DNA of 31,513 nt from an uncultured Eggerthella sp. (GCA_900542265.1 UQML01000020.1:1-31513); one strand, 5' to 3'; positions 17,053-25,330 are shown, counted from the first letter of the stretch. The notes: generated by a model not told the origin, from the letters alone. A program made the numbers and translations.

Positions 17053-17988
17053 ATGGCAGAGGTTGCCGTACTTATTCCCTGCTACAACGAAGCAGTTACT
17101 ATTGGCAAAGTGGTTGATGACTTTAAACGTGTTTTGCCTGATGCTGATATTTATGTATACGACAACAACTCTTCTGATGATACGGCAGAAATTGCTGCAG
17201 CGCATGGTGCCATCGTTCGTTTTGAGGGCCGTCAAGGCAAAGGTAATGTTGTTCGTCAGATGTTTAGAGACATTGATGCGGAATATTATCTTATGGTTGA
17301 CGGCGACGATACCTATCCTGCTGAATTTGCTCCTGCGCTTCTTGCACCGCTTATGGATGATCGAGCAGACATGACGGTAGGTGATCGTCTTTCAAATGGG
17401 AGCTACGGAGAAGAAAATGACCGCGCGTTTCATGGATTTGGTAATGATCTTGTTCGCTGGTTGATCAAAGTAATATATGGCTATGCCTTTGAAGATGTTA
17501 TGACCGGGTACCGTGCTTTTAACCGCGTGTTTGTAAAAACTATGCCGGTACTCTCTGAGGGATTCCAGATTGAAACTGAGATCTCTATCCATGCGGTTGA
17601 TAAGCGGTGGCGTATTGAAGATGTGCCCATTGATTATCGTGATCGTCCGGAGGGGAGTTATTCAAAACTCTCGACGTTTGGCGATGGGGCTAAGGTGCTC
17701 CGTGCAATCACCTCACTCTTTAAAGACTATAAACCGCTTGCATTTTTTGGATGGCTGTCGCTTGTTTTGGTTATCTTGGGTTTGCTTGCAGGTATCCCGG
17801 TTATCACTGAGTTTGCAACGACGGGTTGGGTATCAAAAGTTCCTTCTGCTATTTTGGCAATTGCGCTGGTAATTTGTGGTGCGCTTTCGTTTACTGCGGG
17901 TATCATCTTGGATACGGTGGCAAAATCACATCGCAAACAATGGGAAATTGATGTCTATAAAGCGTCTGATGGGTTTTATAGACGTTAG
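17053..17988 (+). CDS. DPM1-like family 2 glycosyltransferase
   Basis: A 311-residue membrane-anchored GT-A glycosyltransferase resembling dolichyl/polyprenyl-phosphate mannose or glucose synthases. The catalytic domain (1-225) opens with VAVLIPCYNEAVTIGKVV and carries the metal-binding DGDD (83-86, within MVDGDDTYP), MTGYRAFNR and GFQIETEISIHA, then the YRDRPEGSYSKL segment typical of polyprenyl-phosphate glycosyltransferases. Two C-terminal helices follow (about 232-252 and 265-288). It likely charges a lipid carrier with a sugar for cell-envelope glycan synthesis; the sugar is not evident. AAGGGAGG lies upstream of the ATG with normal spacing. Its stop codon overlaps that of the convergent VanZ-RDD gene by 4 bases. 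Confidence 0.9.
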   Translation: MAEVAVLIPCYNEAVTIGKVVDDFKRVLPDADIYVYDNNSSDDTAEIAAAHGAIVRFEGRQGKGNVVRQMFRDIDAEYYLMVDGDDTYPAEFAPALLAPLMDDRADMTVGDRLSNGSYGEENDRAFHGFGNDLVRWLIKVIYGYAFEDVMTGYRAFNRVFVKTMPVLSEGFQIETEISIHAVDKRWRIEDVPIDYRDRPEGSYSKLSTFGDGAKVLRAITSLFKDYKPLAFFGWLSLVLVILGLLAGIPVITEFATTGWVSKVPSAILAIALVICGALSFTAGIILDTVAKSHRKQWEIDVYKASDGFYRR

Positions 17989-19310
17989 CGCCATATGTTA
18001 CGTTGAATATGCTGAGTACGCTGAGTATGCTGATTGGGGGTAGGCATACGTACGGTCTGATCTAGCTGATCAGGGTGATTTTGGTTTGGTGGAAGGGCGC
18101 GCGTTGGCACAAGACGCGTATTTGAAAGTACTTCATTAAGCATGACAACAGGCTTTCCTGCCATGCTGACAATTGCACGAATCACAAGCGATATGATCCA
18201 AACACCGTAGATTACTACGAGCATTTCAATCATGGCTGATCCGCTTATACCTTCAATATCAAGGGGCGCTAATGATCCCATCCATAAGGGCGCGCTTACA
18301 AAGAGCGCGAGGGTGCCATAGCGTACGAGATACGCGTACCATGCGGGCTGTTTTCCTGTTTCTGTATGTACGATAGTGATACCCGCCAATGCCTGTCCGG
18401 GTGTTTTACCACCGGTGATGATAGGAATAAGCATAAATACAATCACGGCACAGAGAAAGAGCACTAAGAGGGCGCTTACGGGATCAGCTTGCAATTCAAG
18501 CCAAAAATGAGAAAGTAATCCCTTTGCTTGTGCTCTGCTCGGATCAAGTGCGAGATTTTTGGCAATCTGTAAGTCGGTGGGGCGTGCGACAAGCCAAAGT
18601 GCTAAGAACAGCGCTCCAGAAACAATAAGATCAATCAGGCAGGCAAACATTCGTCGTGTAACGGATACGCGCGTAAGGCCACGAGCACGTGCTGCGTCAT
18701 TGACGCTATCCATGGAAGGCAGGGCTGCAGTAAAGGGTATGGCAAGCCAAAATCCAATCATGCATCCGATGGTATTCAAAATAATATCATCGACATCAAA
18801 GAGACGATAAGGATGAGCGTAGAGTCCAAAAAGGCCTGTGAGTTGAGAGAATTCAAACAAACACGTAGTAGCAAGACCAATACAGAGTGCTTGCCACCAT
18901 TTGCAGGAAAACAGATAGCGCAAATACACACCTAAGGGCAACGTCAATAAGACATTGAAGATTGCTTCATAGACCACCGGGGTTTTCAAGGCAGGAGCCC
19001 ACGTTGACCTATCGCCCAAACTAAAAGAGGTGCTCGCCATAACGGTTTGAATTTGATCGATGAGGTTGAAAGGATCAAGCTGGGGTTCTCGGTTAGGGAC
19101 AAAAGCCGTTCTATCAGCAGGGAGAGGAAGCGCAATAAGATAGCACATGCAGAGGCAATAGAATGCAAAAGAGTATACAACGAGCGTTTTCCAAACTGAA
19201 ATAGATCCAAAGCGGCGATATTGGTACGCCATATAAGGAAGCGTTATAACGAGTGCCACCAAAGGGAAGGTGAGAAACCCAAGTTGTATGTCAGAAATAA
19301 AAGCATGCAT
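17985..19310 (-). CDS. VanZ-RDD fusion membrane protein
   Basis: A 441-residue polytopic membrane protein. The N-terminal half (about 1-200) is VanZ-like, with several helices and the segment NVLLTLPLGVYLRYLF and a QLTGLFG stretch preceding LFDVDDIILNTIGCMIGF, a clear VanZ signature. The C-terminal half (about 217-390) is an RDD domain: RRMFACLIDLIVSGALF, then GGKTPGQALAGITIV. A polar, Gln/Pro/Thr-rich tail of about 45 residues ends the protein. VanZ proteins are linked to teicoplanin-type glycopeptide tolerance; RDD proteins may act in ion or small-molecule transport. This fusion is known in Gram-positives but has no settled function. No Shine-Dalgarno precedes the ATG; a consensus -10 lies only 11 bases away. 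Confidence 0.88.
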   Translation of the reverse strand: MHAFISDIQLGFLTFPLVALVITLPYMAYQYRRFGSISVWKTLVVYSFAFYCLCMCYLIALPLPADRTAFVPNREPQLDPFNLIDQIQTVMASTSFSLGDRSTWAPALKTPVVYEAIFNVLLTLPLGVYLRYLFSCKWWQALCIGLATTCLFEFSQLTGLFGLYAHPYRLFDVDDIILNTIGCMIGFWLAIPFTAALPSMDSVNDAARARGLTRVSVTRRMFACLIDLIVSGALFLALWLVARPTDLQIAKNLALDPSRAQAKGLLSHFWLELQADPVSALLVLFLCAVIVFMLIPIITGGKTPGQALAGITIVHTETGKQPAWYAYLVRYGTLALFVSAPLWMGSLAPLDIEGISGSAMIEMLVVIYGVWIISLVIRAIVSMAGKPVVMLNEVLSNTRLVPTRALPPNQNHPDQLDQTVRMPTPNQHTQRTQHIQRNIWR

Positions 19311-19321
19311 ATAAGCTAGGT

Positions 19322-19349
19322 ATTATACGCTTACCTTTTTTCTTCCCAA
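19322..19349 (-). promoter_or_regulatory. Promoter of the VanZ-RDD gene with very short leader
   Basis: On the minus strand, TTGGGA (19349-19344) and TATAAT (19327-19322) are 16 bases apart. Only 11 bases separate the -10 from the ATG at 19310, so the predicted 5' leader is about 4-5 bases. No ribosome site fits in it. Confidence 0.55.
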
Positions 19350-19360
19350 GTGCTTATAAT
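19331..19360 (+). promoter_or_regulatory. Candidate promoter for the Gfo/Idh-decarboxylase operon
   Basis: TATAAT at 19355-19360 is a consensus -10. The -35 at 18 bases (TTACCT, 19331-19336) is weak. It overlaps the divergent minus-strand promoter, so the two transcripts may compete. The leader to the ATG at 19488 would be about 120 bases. Confidence 0.4.
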
Positions 19361-19487
19361 AAGGCCAACATATTAATCATGCGTTGTTGGGGGATGTAAT
19401 CGCTTGTTGCTTGGTGAGGGAACAACGAAGGCTACAAGTGAGTGCAAGAGGAAAAGATCCCAAGAACAACGTGAGAGGGGAGTTGCT

Positions 19488-20534
19488 ATGGATAAAGTAC
19501 GGTTGGCAGTTTTCGGTTTGAACCAAGGGGCGCGCACCGCACGTGATGCGGTTGCAAATGAAGAGTGTGAGCTGGTGGCGGTTGCTGGATTTGGTGCGCA
19601 AGCTGAAGAGGTTGCTCGTGAGTTACAGGTTCCGCTTTATGCTGACTATACTGAATTGCTGGCCAATGAAGAGCTTGATGCGGTCGTTATTGCGTTGCCT
19701 AATTCGTTGCATGTTAAAGCAGTGGACGATTCACTTGCGGCGGGCATTAAAAACATTTTGCTTGAGAAACCCATCGCCAATACCGTAGAAGAAGCTGAGC
19801 ATATTATTCAGGCATGCGCAAACGCAGAAGCTATTTTGCTTGTTGGACATCATCGTCGCTCTTCTGCCAAGCATAAGTTCTTGAAAGAGATTATTGAATC
19901 AGGCCGTCTTGGTGACATTGTAGGCATTCAGTCTATGTATGCCATTGCAAAGCCGCATGATTATTTTGATGTTCCTTGGCGTGTTACCAAGGGTGGCGGT
20001 CCTTTGCTCATTAATGCTATCCATGACTTTGATGATTTGAACTTTGTAACGGGCATGACTCCTGAGAAGGTGTATGCGACGGCACGCAATACGATCCGCA
20101 ATAACGAGGTTGAAGATTCTGTTACGGTCATGATTGATTATAAGGAAGGTGTTACGGCATCCTATTTCATCAGCGATGGTACTCCTGGTCCTTGGAGCTA
20201 TGATTTGGCTGCTGGTGAAAATGCGTGGTTCTCCTTCTGGATTGGCGCCAATAGTATGCATGTATATGGCACCAAGGGATCGTTTGGTTTTCCTAATATG
20301 GATTTGTACTATTACGATGAGGATAGCTACGGCTGGAACAAGCCGCTCAAACACGAGCATTTTGATGTCGAGACTACGGATCCTATGCGCGCGGAACTTG
20401 CTCACTTTGTTGATTTGTGTAAGGGGCGTGAGAAGGTTGCACAATGCAGTGGCGAAGATGCGCTTGCAACTCTAAAAGTGATTACGGCAATCTTTGACTC
20501 TATTGAAACAGGGCAAGTTATAACGCTTGAATAA
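19488..20534 (+). CDS. Gfo/Idh/MocA family NAD(P)-dependent oxidoreductase
   Basis: A 348-residue oxidoreductase. ATG 19488 is chosen because AGAGGGG (19474-19480) is 7 bases upstream; the in-frame start at 19404 adds a charged, non-family N-terminus. The N-terminal Rossmann fold has AVFGLNQGARTARDA (7-21); the cofactor and catalytic EKP motif is at 93-95 (LLEKPIANT); GGGPLLINAIHDFDDL contains His179, the usual active-site position. The C-terminal alpha/beta domain is complete. Family members oxidise or reduce sugars, inositols and other polyols. The gene leads an operon with LpdD-, UbiD- and UbiX-like genes, so an aromatic or related substrate is possible, but this is inference. Confidence 0.88.
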   Translation: MDKVRLAVFGLNQGARTARDAVANEECELVAVAGFGAQAEEVARELQVPLYADYTELLANEELDAVVIALPNSLHVKAVDDSLAAGIKNILLEKPIANTVEEAEHIIQACANAEAILLVGHHRRSSAKHKFLKEIIESGRLGDIVGIQSMYAIAKPHDYFDVPWRVTKGGGPLLINAIHDFDDLNFVTGMTPEKVYATARNTIRNNEVEDSVTVMIDYKEGVTASYFISDGTPGPWSYDLAAGENAWFSFWIGANSMHVYGTKGSFGFPNMDLYYYDEDSYGWNKPLKHEHFDVETTDPMRAELAHFVDLCKGREKVAQCSGEDALATLKVITAIFDSIETGQVITLE

Positions 20535-20570
20535 GGCAAGTACGAGGGCAAGTACCAGGACAAGGGTAAG
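20535..20570 (+). repeat. Three imperfect 12-base tandem repeats between two genes
   Basis: GGCAAGTACGAG, GGCAAGTACCAG and GACAAGGGTAAG follow each other directly, starting just after the TAA of the oxidoreductase gene. GGCAAGTAC is exact in the first two units (20535-20543, 20547-20555). The third unit ends inside the ribosome site TAAGGG (20567-20572) of the next gene. Confidence 0.7.
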
Positions 20571-20579
20571 GGCTATAGT

Positions 20580-20972
20580 ATGACGTTTGCGTTTACGCAC
20601 ACGATTGCGCAAGTTACGCTTAGAGTCACGGTTGTTCCTATGGGAGATGATCTGGCGCTGAGTGTATATGGGGGAGATGCGCCTCATATTGGATGTGTCG
20701 CGCTCGCTATTCCGCGTCCTTCGCTTACGGGCGTTGGGCAAAGTGCTACGGTGTCGGTGCTGAATCGCACAGGACATAAAGACGATGTGATCGCGGTCGA
20801 TCTTGCAAAAGCACTTGCAGCTGCAACGGGGGGTGTTGTCAGTATAAGTGTCGGAATTCATCTTGATGCGATCGACCCTGCAACACGGGATGCGCTTGCG
20901 CAAGCGGGGAACACGTTGGCAGACAAGGTTATTGCGCACCTTAAAGCGCAAGGAGGAGTAAAAGGATGTTGA
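20580..20972 (+). CDS. LpdD-like prenylated-flavin chaperone family protein
   Basis: A 130-residue protein. The segment HIGCVALAIPRPSL, followed by SVLNRTGHKDDVIAVDLAKAL and VSISVGIHLDAIDPA, matches my recollection of the LpdD family, the small protein that accompanies UbiX- and UbiD-type subunits in phenolic acid decarboxylases such as LpdBCD and ShdBCD. LpdD-like proteins are thought to help handle the prenylated flavin cofactor. ATG 20580 has TAAGGG 7 bases upstream, and no other start codon occurs after the preceding stop, 45 bases away and in the same frame. Its place directly before UbiD and UbiX genes strongly supports the assignment. Confidence 0.78.
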   Translation: MTFAFTHTIAQVTLRVTVVPMGDDLALSVYGGDAPHIGCVALAIPRPSLTGVGQSATVSVLNRTGHKDDVIAVDLAKALAAATGGVVSISVGIHLDAIDPATRDALAQAGNTLADKVIAHLKAQGGVKGC

Positions 20973-21029
20973 ACGGCTTGGCGCAAACACCGAGGTCAAG
21001 CTAGTTTTACAACAAGAGAAGGGACGAGA

Positions 21030-22511
21030 ATGCGTATGGAAAAAATTGATGATTTACGCTCAGCTCTCGCATTTTTAGCTGAGCAACCAGGGCAGCTGGT
21101 AGAGACCGATGTCGAGGTTGATCCTGAGGCGGAATTATGTGGCGTGTATCGCCATGTTGGGGCAGGTGGTACGGTTATGCGCCCTACCCAAGAAGGCCCA
21201 GCTATGATTTTCAACAACATCAAGGGATTTCCTGATGCACGCGTTGTGATTGGTTTACTTGCTAGTCGCAAGCGTGTGGCAATGTTGTTGGATGCCGAGC
21301 CTGAAAAGTTGGGCTTCTTGCTCAATGATGCGGTGCTCGATCCTATTCCTCCTGTTGAGGTGCCGGCAGAAGAGGCTTTGTGCCAAGAAGTAGTCCATTA
21401 TGCGACCGATGAGGGTTTTGATATTCGCGCACTTGTTCCGGCCCCTACTAACACCCCTGAAGATGCAGGTCCCTATATTACGTTAGGTATGTGCTATGCC
21501 TCTGATCCTGAAACGGGCGAATCAGATGTTACGATTCACCGCCTTTGCTTGCAGGATAAAGACGAGATTTCTATCTATATGGTGCCGGGCGCTCGTCATA
21601 TTGGCGCCTTTTATGAAAAGGCAGAAAAGATGGGCAAGCCACTCCCTATTTCAATCAGTATAGGTGTGGATCCTGCTATTGAGTTGGCTACTTGCTTTGA
21701 GCCGCCTACAACGCCGCTTGGTTACGATGAGCTCAATGTTGCAGGCGCGCTGCGTGGCGAACCGGTCAAAATGGCGCGCTGCTTAACTGTTGATGAACGC
21801 TGCATTGCCAATGCAGAGTATGTCATTGAGGGCGAAATTCTGCCGGGCAAGCGCGTCGCAGAAGATCAGAATACCCATACGGGCAAAGCCATGCCTGAGT
21901 TCCCTGGTTATACTGGTCCTGCAAACCCATCGCTTCCTATTATTAAAGTTAAAGCGGTTACAACACGCACTAACCCTATTATGCAGACCTGTATTGGCCC
22001 CTCTGAAGAGCATGTTTCTATGGCTGGTATCCCAACTGAGGCATCTATCATTCAAATGGTAGAAAAAGCTATGCCAGGCCGTTTAAAGAACGTGTATTGC
22101 GCTTCTGCTGGCGGCGGTAAGTATTTGGCAGTGTTGCAGGTTAAGAAATCAATGCCTTCCGATGAGGGTCGTCAGCGTCAGATGGCACTTCTTGCTTTCT
22201 CTGCTTTTAGCGAGCTTAAACATATTTTCCTTGTTGATGAAGATGTTGATCCGTTTGATATGAATGACGTGCTTTGGGCTATGAACACGCGTTTTCAGGG
22301 TGATGCTGACATCATTACGATTCCAGGGGTGCGTTGTCATCCTCTGGATCCTTCTAATGATCCTGCAATGGATCCTTCGATTCGCGATCACGGTATTGCC
22401 TGCAAGACCATTTTTGACTGCACAGTGCCGTATGACTTGAAGGACCAATTCGTCCGTTGTCAGTTCAAGGATGTCGATCCTGCTCATTGGCTTCCTGAGA
22501 TGTTCTCATAG
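21030..22511 (+). CDS. UbiD-family decarboxylase (LpdC/gallate-decarboxylase-like)
   Basis: A 493-residue UbiD-family enzyme, using prenylated FMN, Mn2+ and K+ to reversibly (de)carboxylate aromatic or unsaturated acids. N-terminal DDLRSALAFLAEQPGQLV, then VTIHRLCLQ with Arg171 and PGARHIGAFY, and NAEYVIEGEI (about 261-270) where the family's conserved catalytic glutamates lie. The C-terminal region has SAGGGKYLAVLQVKK and FLVDEDVDPFDMNDVLWAM, common to UbiD proteins. AAGGGA precedes ATG 21030; ATG 21036 is also possible. Together with the adjacent LpdD and UbiX it forms a complete non-oxidative decarboxylase set. The trio suggests a phenolic acid such as gallate, protocatechuate or 4-hydroxybenzoate, but the substrate cannot be fixed from the sequence. 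Confidence 0.93.
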   Translation: MRMEKIDDLRSALAFLAEQPGQLVETDVEVDPEAELCGVYRHVGAGGTVMRPTQEGPAMIFNNIKGFPDARVVIGLLASRKRVAMLLDAEPEKLGFLLNDAVLDPIPPVEVPAEEALCQEVVHYATDEGFDIRALVPAPTNTPEDAGPYITLGMCYASDPETGESDVTIHRLCLQDKDEISIYMVPGARHIGAFYEKAEKMGKPLPISISIGVDPAIELATCFEPPTTPLGYDELNVAGALRGEPVKMARCLTVDERCIANAEYVIEGEILPGKRVAEDQNTHTGKAMPEFPGYTGPANPSLPIIKVKAVTTRTNPIMQTCIGPSEEHVSMAGIPTEASIIQMVEKAMPGRLKNVYCASAGGGKYLAVLQVKKSMPSDEGRQRQMALLAFSAFSELKHIFLVDEDVDPFDMNDVLWAMNTRFQGDADIITIPGVRCHPLDPSNDPAMDPSIRDHGIACKTIFDCTVPYDLKDQFVRCQFKDVDPAHWLPEMFS

Positions 22512-22523
22512 GTGTTTGTGAGT

Positions 22524-23189
22524 ATGGCGCAGAGTGATCCATTACATACAAATCCGAGCGAGACGCACGGTGAGTTGCAGGGGCAATCGAGGCAGCCAGA
22601 GCGTCTGATTGTTGGTATTAGTGGCGCAAGCGGTTCTCCGCTTGCGCTGCGTTTACTGCAGACGCTTGCCGATCTGCCTCAAATCGAAACGCATGTCATT
22701 ACGACGCGGGGTGCTCGCTTGACAGCTCGCTATGAAGTGGGTGATCAGGGCGTAGAGGAACTCATGAGTCTTGCCGATGCGTACCACGAGCTTGATGCAT
22801 TGGGTGACTCGATTGCAAGTGGCACCTTCAAAACGCTGGGGATGGTGGTTATTCCGTGCTCAATGAAGACGGTGGCAGGTATTGCGACGGGGTATTCTGA
22901 CAATCTCTTGTTGCGTGCTGCTGATGTTACCATTAAAGAGAAGCGTCCTTTGGTGCTGGTTACGCGTGAGACACCCTTAAGTCCTATCCATTTGAACAAT
23001 ATGATGCAGCTTGCGGCAATTCCGTCTATTACGTTGATGCCACCTATGATGACCTATTACATTCAGCCTGAGACCATTGCTGACATGGAGACGCATCTTG
23101 TTGCCAAGGTGCTTGAGCGGTTTGGCATTGAGCTTTCTTCTATGAAGCGATGGGGAGAACAGGGCCTCGAGCGAGGTGCAGCGCAATGA
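22524..23189 (+). CDS. ubiX: Flavin prenyltransferase UbiX
   Basis: A 221-residue flavin prenyltransferase that attaches a dimethylallyl group to FMN, producing the prenyl-FMN cofactor needed by the UbiD enzyme encoded just upstream. Key motifs: GISGASG (31-37), IPCSMKTVAGIATGYSDNLL, and ETPLSPIHLNNM, all typical UbiX elements. ATG 22524 is preferred because AGGTG (22510-22514) lies 9 bases upstream; GTG codons at 22512 and 22518 are in frame and cannot be excluded. The N-terminal extension of about 28 residues is polar, Gln/Ser/Glu-rich and longer than usual. The gene starts at or within 12 bases of the ubiD stop, indicating co-transcription. Confidence 0.93.
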   Translation: MAQSDPLHTNPSETHGELQGQSRQPERLIVGISGASGSPLALRLLQTLADLPQIETHVITTRGARLTARYEVGDQGVEELMSLADAYHELDALGDSIASGTFKTLGMVVIPCSMKTVAGIATGYSDNLLLRAADVTIKEKRPLVLVTRETPLSPIHLNNMMQLAAIPSITLMPPMMTYYIQPETIADMETHLVAKVLERFGIELSSMKRWGEQGLERGAAQ

Positions 23190-23236
23190 GCCCCATCGCT
23201 TGCTTGAATACGGTATGAAGCAATGAGTCCCATCGC
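23183..23236 (+). repeat. 17-base direct repeat overlapping the end of ubiX
   Basis: Bases 23183-23199 (GCAATGAGCCCCATCGC) and 23220-23236 (GCAATGAGTCCCATCGC) differ at one base, 37 bases apart. The first copy contains the ubiX stop codon (TGA 23187-23189). It may be a small local duplication. Confidence 0.6.
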
Positions 23237-23298
23237 CAAAATAAACTAAGTTATGGGCATCTTATAAAAAAGCGCATGACTTTACAAAAACCTACAAG

Positions 23299-23321
23299 AC
23301 GTACTCCCCGAATGAGTACGT
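23299..23321 (+). terminator. Probable weak terminator after the decarboxylase operon
   Basis: ACGTACTC (23299-23306) and GAGTACGT (23314-23321) form a perfect 8-bp stem with a 7-base loop, and the right arm runs into TTTTG. Position 110 bases after ubiX and before an unrelated gene fits termination. The T-tract is short. Confidence 0.5.
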
Positions 23322-23372
23322 TTTGTGGTCTAATAGATAAATTAATGTTTTACCGACAGAAGGGGAAATTGA

Positions 23373-25169
23373 ATGAGCCCATTTTCACACGGCAGTGCGC
23401 GTAGGCCCAACCCCGGTAATGCAAATGGCGGAAGTGCTAGCTTTAATGTTGACGATATGGCGGCAAATGCAGGTATCGACATTAATGACATTTCAGAGCG
23501 TTTGCACCGTGCGGGCAAAAAGGCCGGTATCATTTTTGGTATCGTCTGGTTAGTGCTTCTGGCATTTTGTTACTGGTGGTTCCATCCGCCAATTAATCTT
23601 CACAGCTTGGAATTCTGGGAGTTCTTGGCGATTGGTGTTTTGCTTCCCGCAATCATCGTGCTGTATTTATTGCGTCGCATGAATGAAGCGCCTAAGGGTA
23701 AATCAGGGGGTAACCCTAAAAAGGCTAAATTGTATTCACGCTTGATGCTGATTCCTTTGATCGTCGTCTTAATTGGCGTGTTAGGTATGCTCTTGTCACA
23801 GTCCTTTATTCCGGGTAATGCTGAGAAATTCTCGAGCATTTTACAGACCGAGGACACAGATTTTACTGAGGGTGTTGAAGAGGTAGATTATTCGCAGATT
23901 CCTTTCATTGATCGTGATTCTGCCATGCTTTTAGGCAACCGCACTATGGGTGTTATGGCTGACTACGTAAGCCAGTTTGAGATTTCTCCTTTGTATTCTC
24001 AGATTAACTATCAAGGAGCACCCGTTCGTGTAAGCCCGCTTAATTATGCTGACATCTTTAAGTGGTGGACCAATCAGGAGACCGGCATTCCTGGATATGT
24101 CGTCGTTAACATGTCTACCCAGGATACCGAGATCGTACGTCCTGATGAGCCCATTCGCTATTCAGATTCAGATCCGTTCTTTAAGAACGTTGATCGTCAT
24201 GTTCAGCTTTCTCGTCCTTTCTATATCTATGGTGAGAAATCCTTTGAGATTGACGAAGAAGGAAATCCTTTCTGGATCTATCCTGTGCTCGATTACACCA
24301 TTGGCCTATTCAGTGGTGAAACGGTCTCACGTGTTGTCATCTGCAATGCTTGCACGGGAGAAATTCAAGATTATGCAATTCAGGATGTTCCCCAGTGGGT
24401 TGACCGCGCATACCCCGCTGACTTGTTGATCAAGCAGTACAACTGGAGCGGTGCTCTCTCTGGTGGTTGGATTAATTCTTGGCTTGGCCAAAATGGCGTT
24501 AAGCAAACCACCCCTGGAACTGATGGCAAGAACGGCTACAACTTCATCGCTCAGGGTGACGACGTTTGGCTCTATTCTGGTGTAACGTCTGCAACAGCTG
24601 ATAACTCAATCATCGGCTTTGTTATGATCAATCAGCGCACGGGTGAGTCTAAGTTCTATTCAGTTGCGGGTGCAACCGAGGACTCCTCAATGCATTCTGC
24701 TGAGGGTCAAGTTCAGCACTTGAAATACGATGCAACCTTCCCGCTGCTCATTAACGTTCATGGTGTGCCAACATACTTTATGGCGCTCAAAGACGATGCG
24801 GGTCTGGTAAAGATGTACGCTATGATTGATATCGAGCGGTATCAAAATGTAGCAGTTGGTGACACGCTCGCTGCTACTGAGAAGAATTACGAGAACCTCT
24901 TACGCCAGAATGGCATTTCTACGAGTGGTTCAGGTAATAACGCTTCAGTAGGCGATGGGGTTGCTAATGGTACGATTGCTGAAATTTCACCGGTCGTAAT
25001 TGATGGCAATTCGCACTATTATGTCATCCTTGATGGTGATCCTAATATCTACGATTGTCCTATCTCTTCGGTTGTTGATATCGTACGCTACAGTGTGGGC
25101 GATCGTGTGACCCTGAACTTTACTCCAGGCGGAACGCTTGTTACGGTAAACTCGGTTCAGGCAGGCTAA
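23373..25169 (+). CDS. Conserved membrane protein of unknown function
   Basis: A 598-residue protein. The N-terminus is disordered and Asn/Gly/Ser-rich (1-25), followed by three membrane helices (about 51-70, 82-101 and 123-146). A large domain predicted to lie outside the cytoplasm follows (about 150-520), with YSQIPFIDRDSAMLLGNRTM, SPLYSQINYQGAPVRVSPL, FFKNVDRHVQLSRPFYIYGE and SFEIDEEGNPFWIYPVLDY. A small beta-rich domain at about 536-597 (GTIAEISPVVIDG to NFTPGGTLVTV) has an OB/KOW-like pattern. Similar proteins occur in Gram-positives as conserved membrane proteins; I know no established function. Start ATG 23373 follows AAGGGGAA. It is transcribed alone, between a hairpin at 23299 and a strong terminator at 25221. 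A role in envelope maintenance would be a guess. Confidence 0.82.
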   Translation: MSPFSHGSARRPNPGNANGGSASFNVDDMAANAGIDINDISERLHRAGKKAGIIFGIVWLVLLAFCYWWFHPPINLHSLEFWEFLAIGVLLPAIIVLYLLRRMNEAPKGKSGGNPKKAKLYSRLMLIPLIVVLIGVLGMLLSQSFIPGNAEKFSSILQTEDTDFTEGVEEVDYSQIPFIDRDSAMLLGNRTMGVMADYVSQFEISPLYSQINYQGAPVRVSPLNYADIFKWWTNQETGIPGYVVVNMSTQDTEIVRPDEPIRYSDSDPFFKNVDRHVQLSRPFYIYGEKSFEIDEEGNPFWIYPVLDYTIGLFSGETVSRVVICNACTGEIQDYAIQDVPQWVDRAYPADLLIKQYNWSGALSGGWINSWLGQNGVKQTTPGTDGKNGYNFIAQGDDVWLYSGVTSATADNSIIGFVMINQRTGESKFYSVAGATEDSSMHSAEGQVQHLKYDATFPLLINVHGVPTYFMALKDDAGLVKMYAMIDIERYQNVAVGDTLAATEKNYENLLRQNGISTSGSGNNASVGDGVANGTIAEISPVVIDGNSHYYVILDGDPNIYDCPISSVVDIVRYSVGDRVTLNFTPGGTLVTVNSVQAG

Positions 25170-25220
25170 GTTTGGCTGAACCGAGGCGTGTTCGCTCGGT
25201 AAAGTAAAAGATAGGTATTA

Positions 25221-25259
25221 AATCCCCCTCTCTGTTTGTTCAGGGAGGGGGATTTTTTT
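25221..25259 (+). terminator. Strong intrinsic terminator
   Basis: A 14-bp stem (25221-25234 with 25241-25254, one G-U pair), a 6-base loop and a run of seven T residues (25253-25259). The C-rich arm CCCCCTC pairs with GAGGGGG. This is the best terminator in the window and ends the transcript of the membrane protein. Confidence 0.95.
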
Positions 25260-25330
25260 GGGTGTGCCGAGTATGAGCATGTGCGCCCTTCTCGGGTAGG
25301 TGAGGGCGAAATTGGGAGAGAATGAAACGC

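Noticed and set aside
19899..20444. 181-residue minus-strand ORF inside the Gfo/Idh gene
   Set aside because: Antisense to a gene with intact family motifs; composition is what antisense of coding sequence gives.
20472..20999. 175-residue minus-strand ORF opposite the LpdD-like gene
   Set aside because: Arg/Asn/Thr-rich with no domain; the plus-strand LpdD-like protein fits the operon and family.
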